The notes under the pieces: generated by a model
Seen by the model: the letters and a program-made list of their open reading frames with translations, nothing else
The model's database searches: none
What the model was told of the DNA's origin: nothing
Part shown: positions 63,887-64,000 of the stretch, piece after piece
Position numbering within the stretch: the first letter of the stretch is position 1
Layout of the letters: each line of letters opens with the position of its first letter
Origin: Streptococcus infantis
Lineage (GTDB): Bacteria > Bacillota > Bacilli > Lactobacillales > Streptococcaceae
Reading direction: 5' to 3'
Length of the DNA: 64,000 nt
Assembly (NCBI RefSeq): GCF_015546995.1
Contig: NZ_JADMUH010000004.1
Coordinates: 41,277 to 105,276, forward strand
Made by a program: the position numbers and the translations under genes

Positions 63887-64000
63887 TTATCCTAGTTGAT
63901 TAAAAAAATCTCTGATTTCCTCGTCTTTTATAAAATAATATATAATTTTCCCCTCTCTTCTAGTATCCAAGATGTTTTGATTGGCTAGTTTACGAAGATG
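63887..64000 (-). CDS. ArsR-like winged-helix regulator, C-terminal part (cut by window edge)
   Basis: The last 37 codons are present, reading HLRKLANQNILDTRREGKII and ending KDEEIRDFFNQLG. This is the recognition-helix end, the wing (TRREGKIIYYFI) and the C-terminal helix typical of ArsR/SmtB regulators. Ligand residues cannot be judged from this part. Confidence 0.72.
   Translation of the reverse strand, partial: HLRKLANQNILDTRREGKIIYYFIKDEEIRDFFNQLG

Noticed and set aside
1..64000. CRISPR arrays, rRNA operons, complete insertion sequences or transposases
   Set aside because: None visible on either strand; the only dispersed repeat recognised is the BOX element.

Overview
The window comes from a low-GC streptococcus, most likely of the mitis group (S. 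mitis / S. oralis / S. infantis and relatives). The evidence is near pneumococcus-like protein sequences (PolC, EF-G, Der, NrdR, QueA, ArgS), a BOX-type repeat, AAGGAGG-type ribosome binding sites, TTGACA/TATAAT and extended TGnTATAAT promoters, and a streptococcal 6S RNA next to tRNA-Lys. It is ordinary chromosome, except for one small integration scar and traces of another.

Layout. 1-8430 (minus): 5' part of secA, a LemA/TPM envelope pair, der, a nitroreductase and the dnaI-dnaB-nrdR replication cluster. 8505-10424 (plus): GntR-ABC ATPase-permease operon. 10454-11520 (minus): lrgAB. 11605-12769 (plus): a cysteine-rich MarR regulator, a DUF4649 protein and thioredoxin, linked by two identical TTGCGTGCGCAA operators. 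12778-15247 (plus): queCDEF behind a preQ1-I riboswitch with a terminator platform. Then a BOX element, an aquaporin, a DUF2785 protein, butA, lipoproteins with an unannotated 39-aa peptide gene, rsmE/prmA/Nudix, and rarA followed by 6S RNA and tRNA-Lys.

24884-29138 is an integration scar at tRNA-Lys(CTT). A 40-bp perfect repeat of the tRNA 3' end plus its terminator encloses a truncated phage/ICE-type repressor, an HdeD-like membrane protein, an aldo/keto reductase, a nonsense-interrupted ltrA and two copies of a 248-252 bp element-end repeat carrying TTTGCCCCA arm-like repeats. No integrase survives.

29462-36746: an AI-2E exporter and a DUF308-hydrolase fusion (minus), then an Rrf2 regulator with twin operators controlling a three-gene oxidoreductase/hydrolase/SDR operon. 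36894-49211 (minus): lipoprotein, queA, LysR regulator, GlsB-like protein, pepS, polC, fusA, rpsG, rpsL. 49555-50450: a LytTR/DUF3021 pair. 50490-55362: mutS-argR divergent from argS, then a non-coding array of five hairpins. 55642-60889: small membrane proteins, nrdI, and a YesMN-type two-component system with a DUF624 protein. 61067-61421: an isolated 49-aa membrane peptide gene. 61455-63532 (minus): the alkaline-shock operon (GlsB, AmaP, DUF2273, Asp23, CsbD). The right edge holds the 3' end of an ArsR-like regulator and a 12-bp tandem repeat resembling integrase arm sites.

Themes: tRNA queuosine synthesis is complete within the window (queCDEF plus queA). Redox and electrophile stress recurs (MarR-Trx, Rrf2 operon, nitroreductase, AKR). 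Two GlsB-type envelope stress proteins are present.
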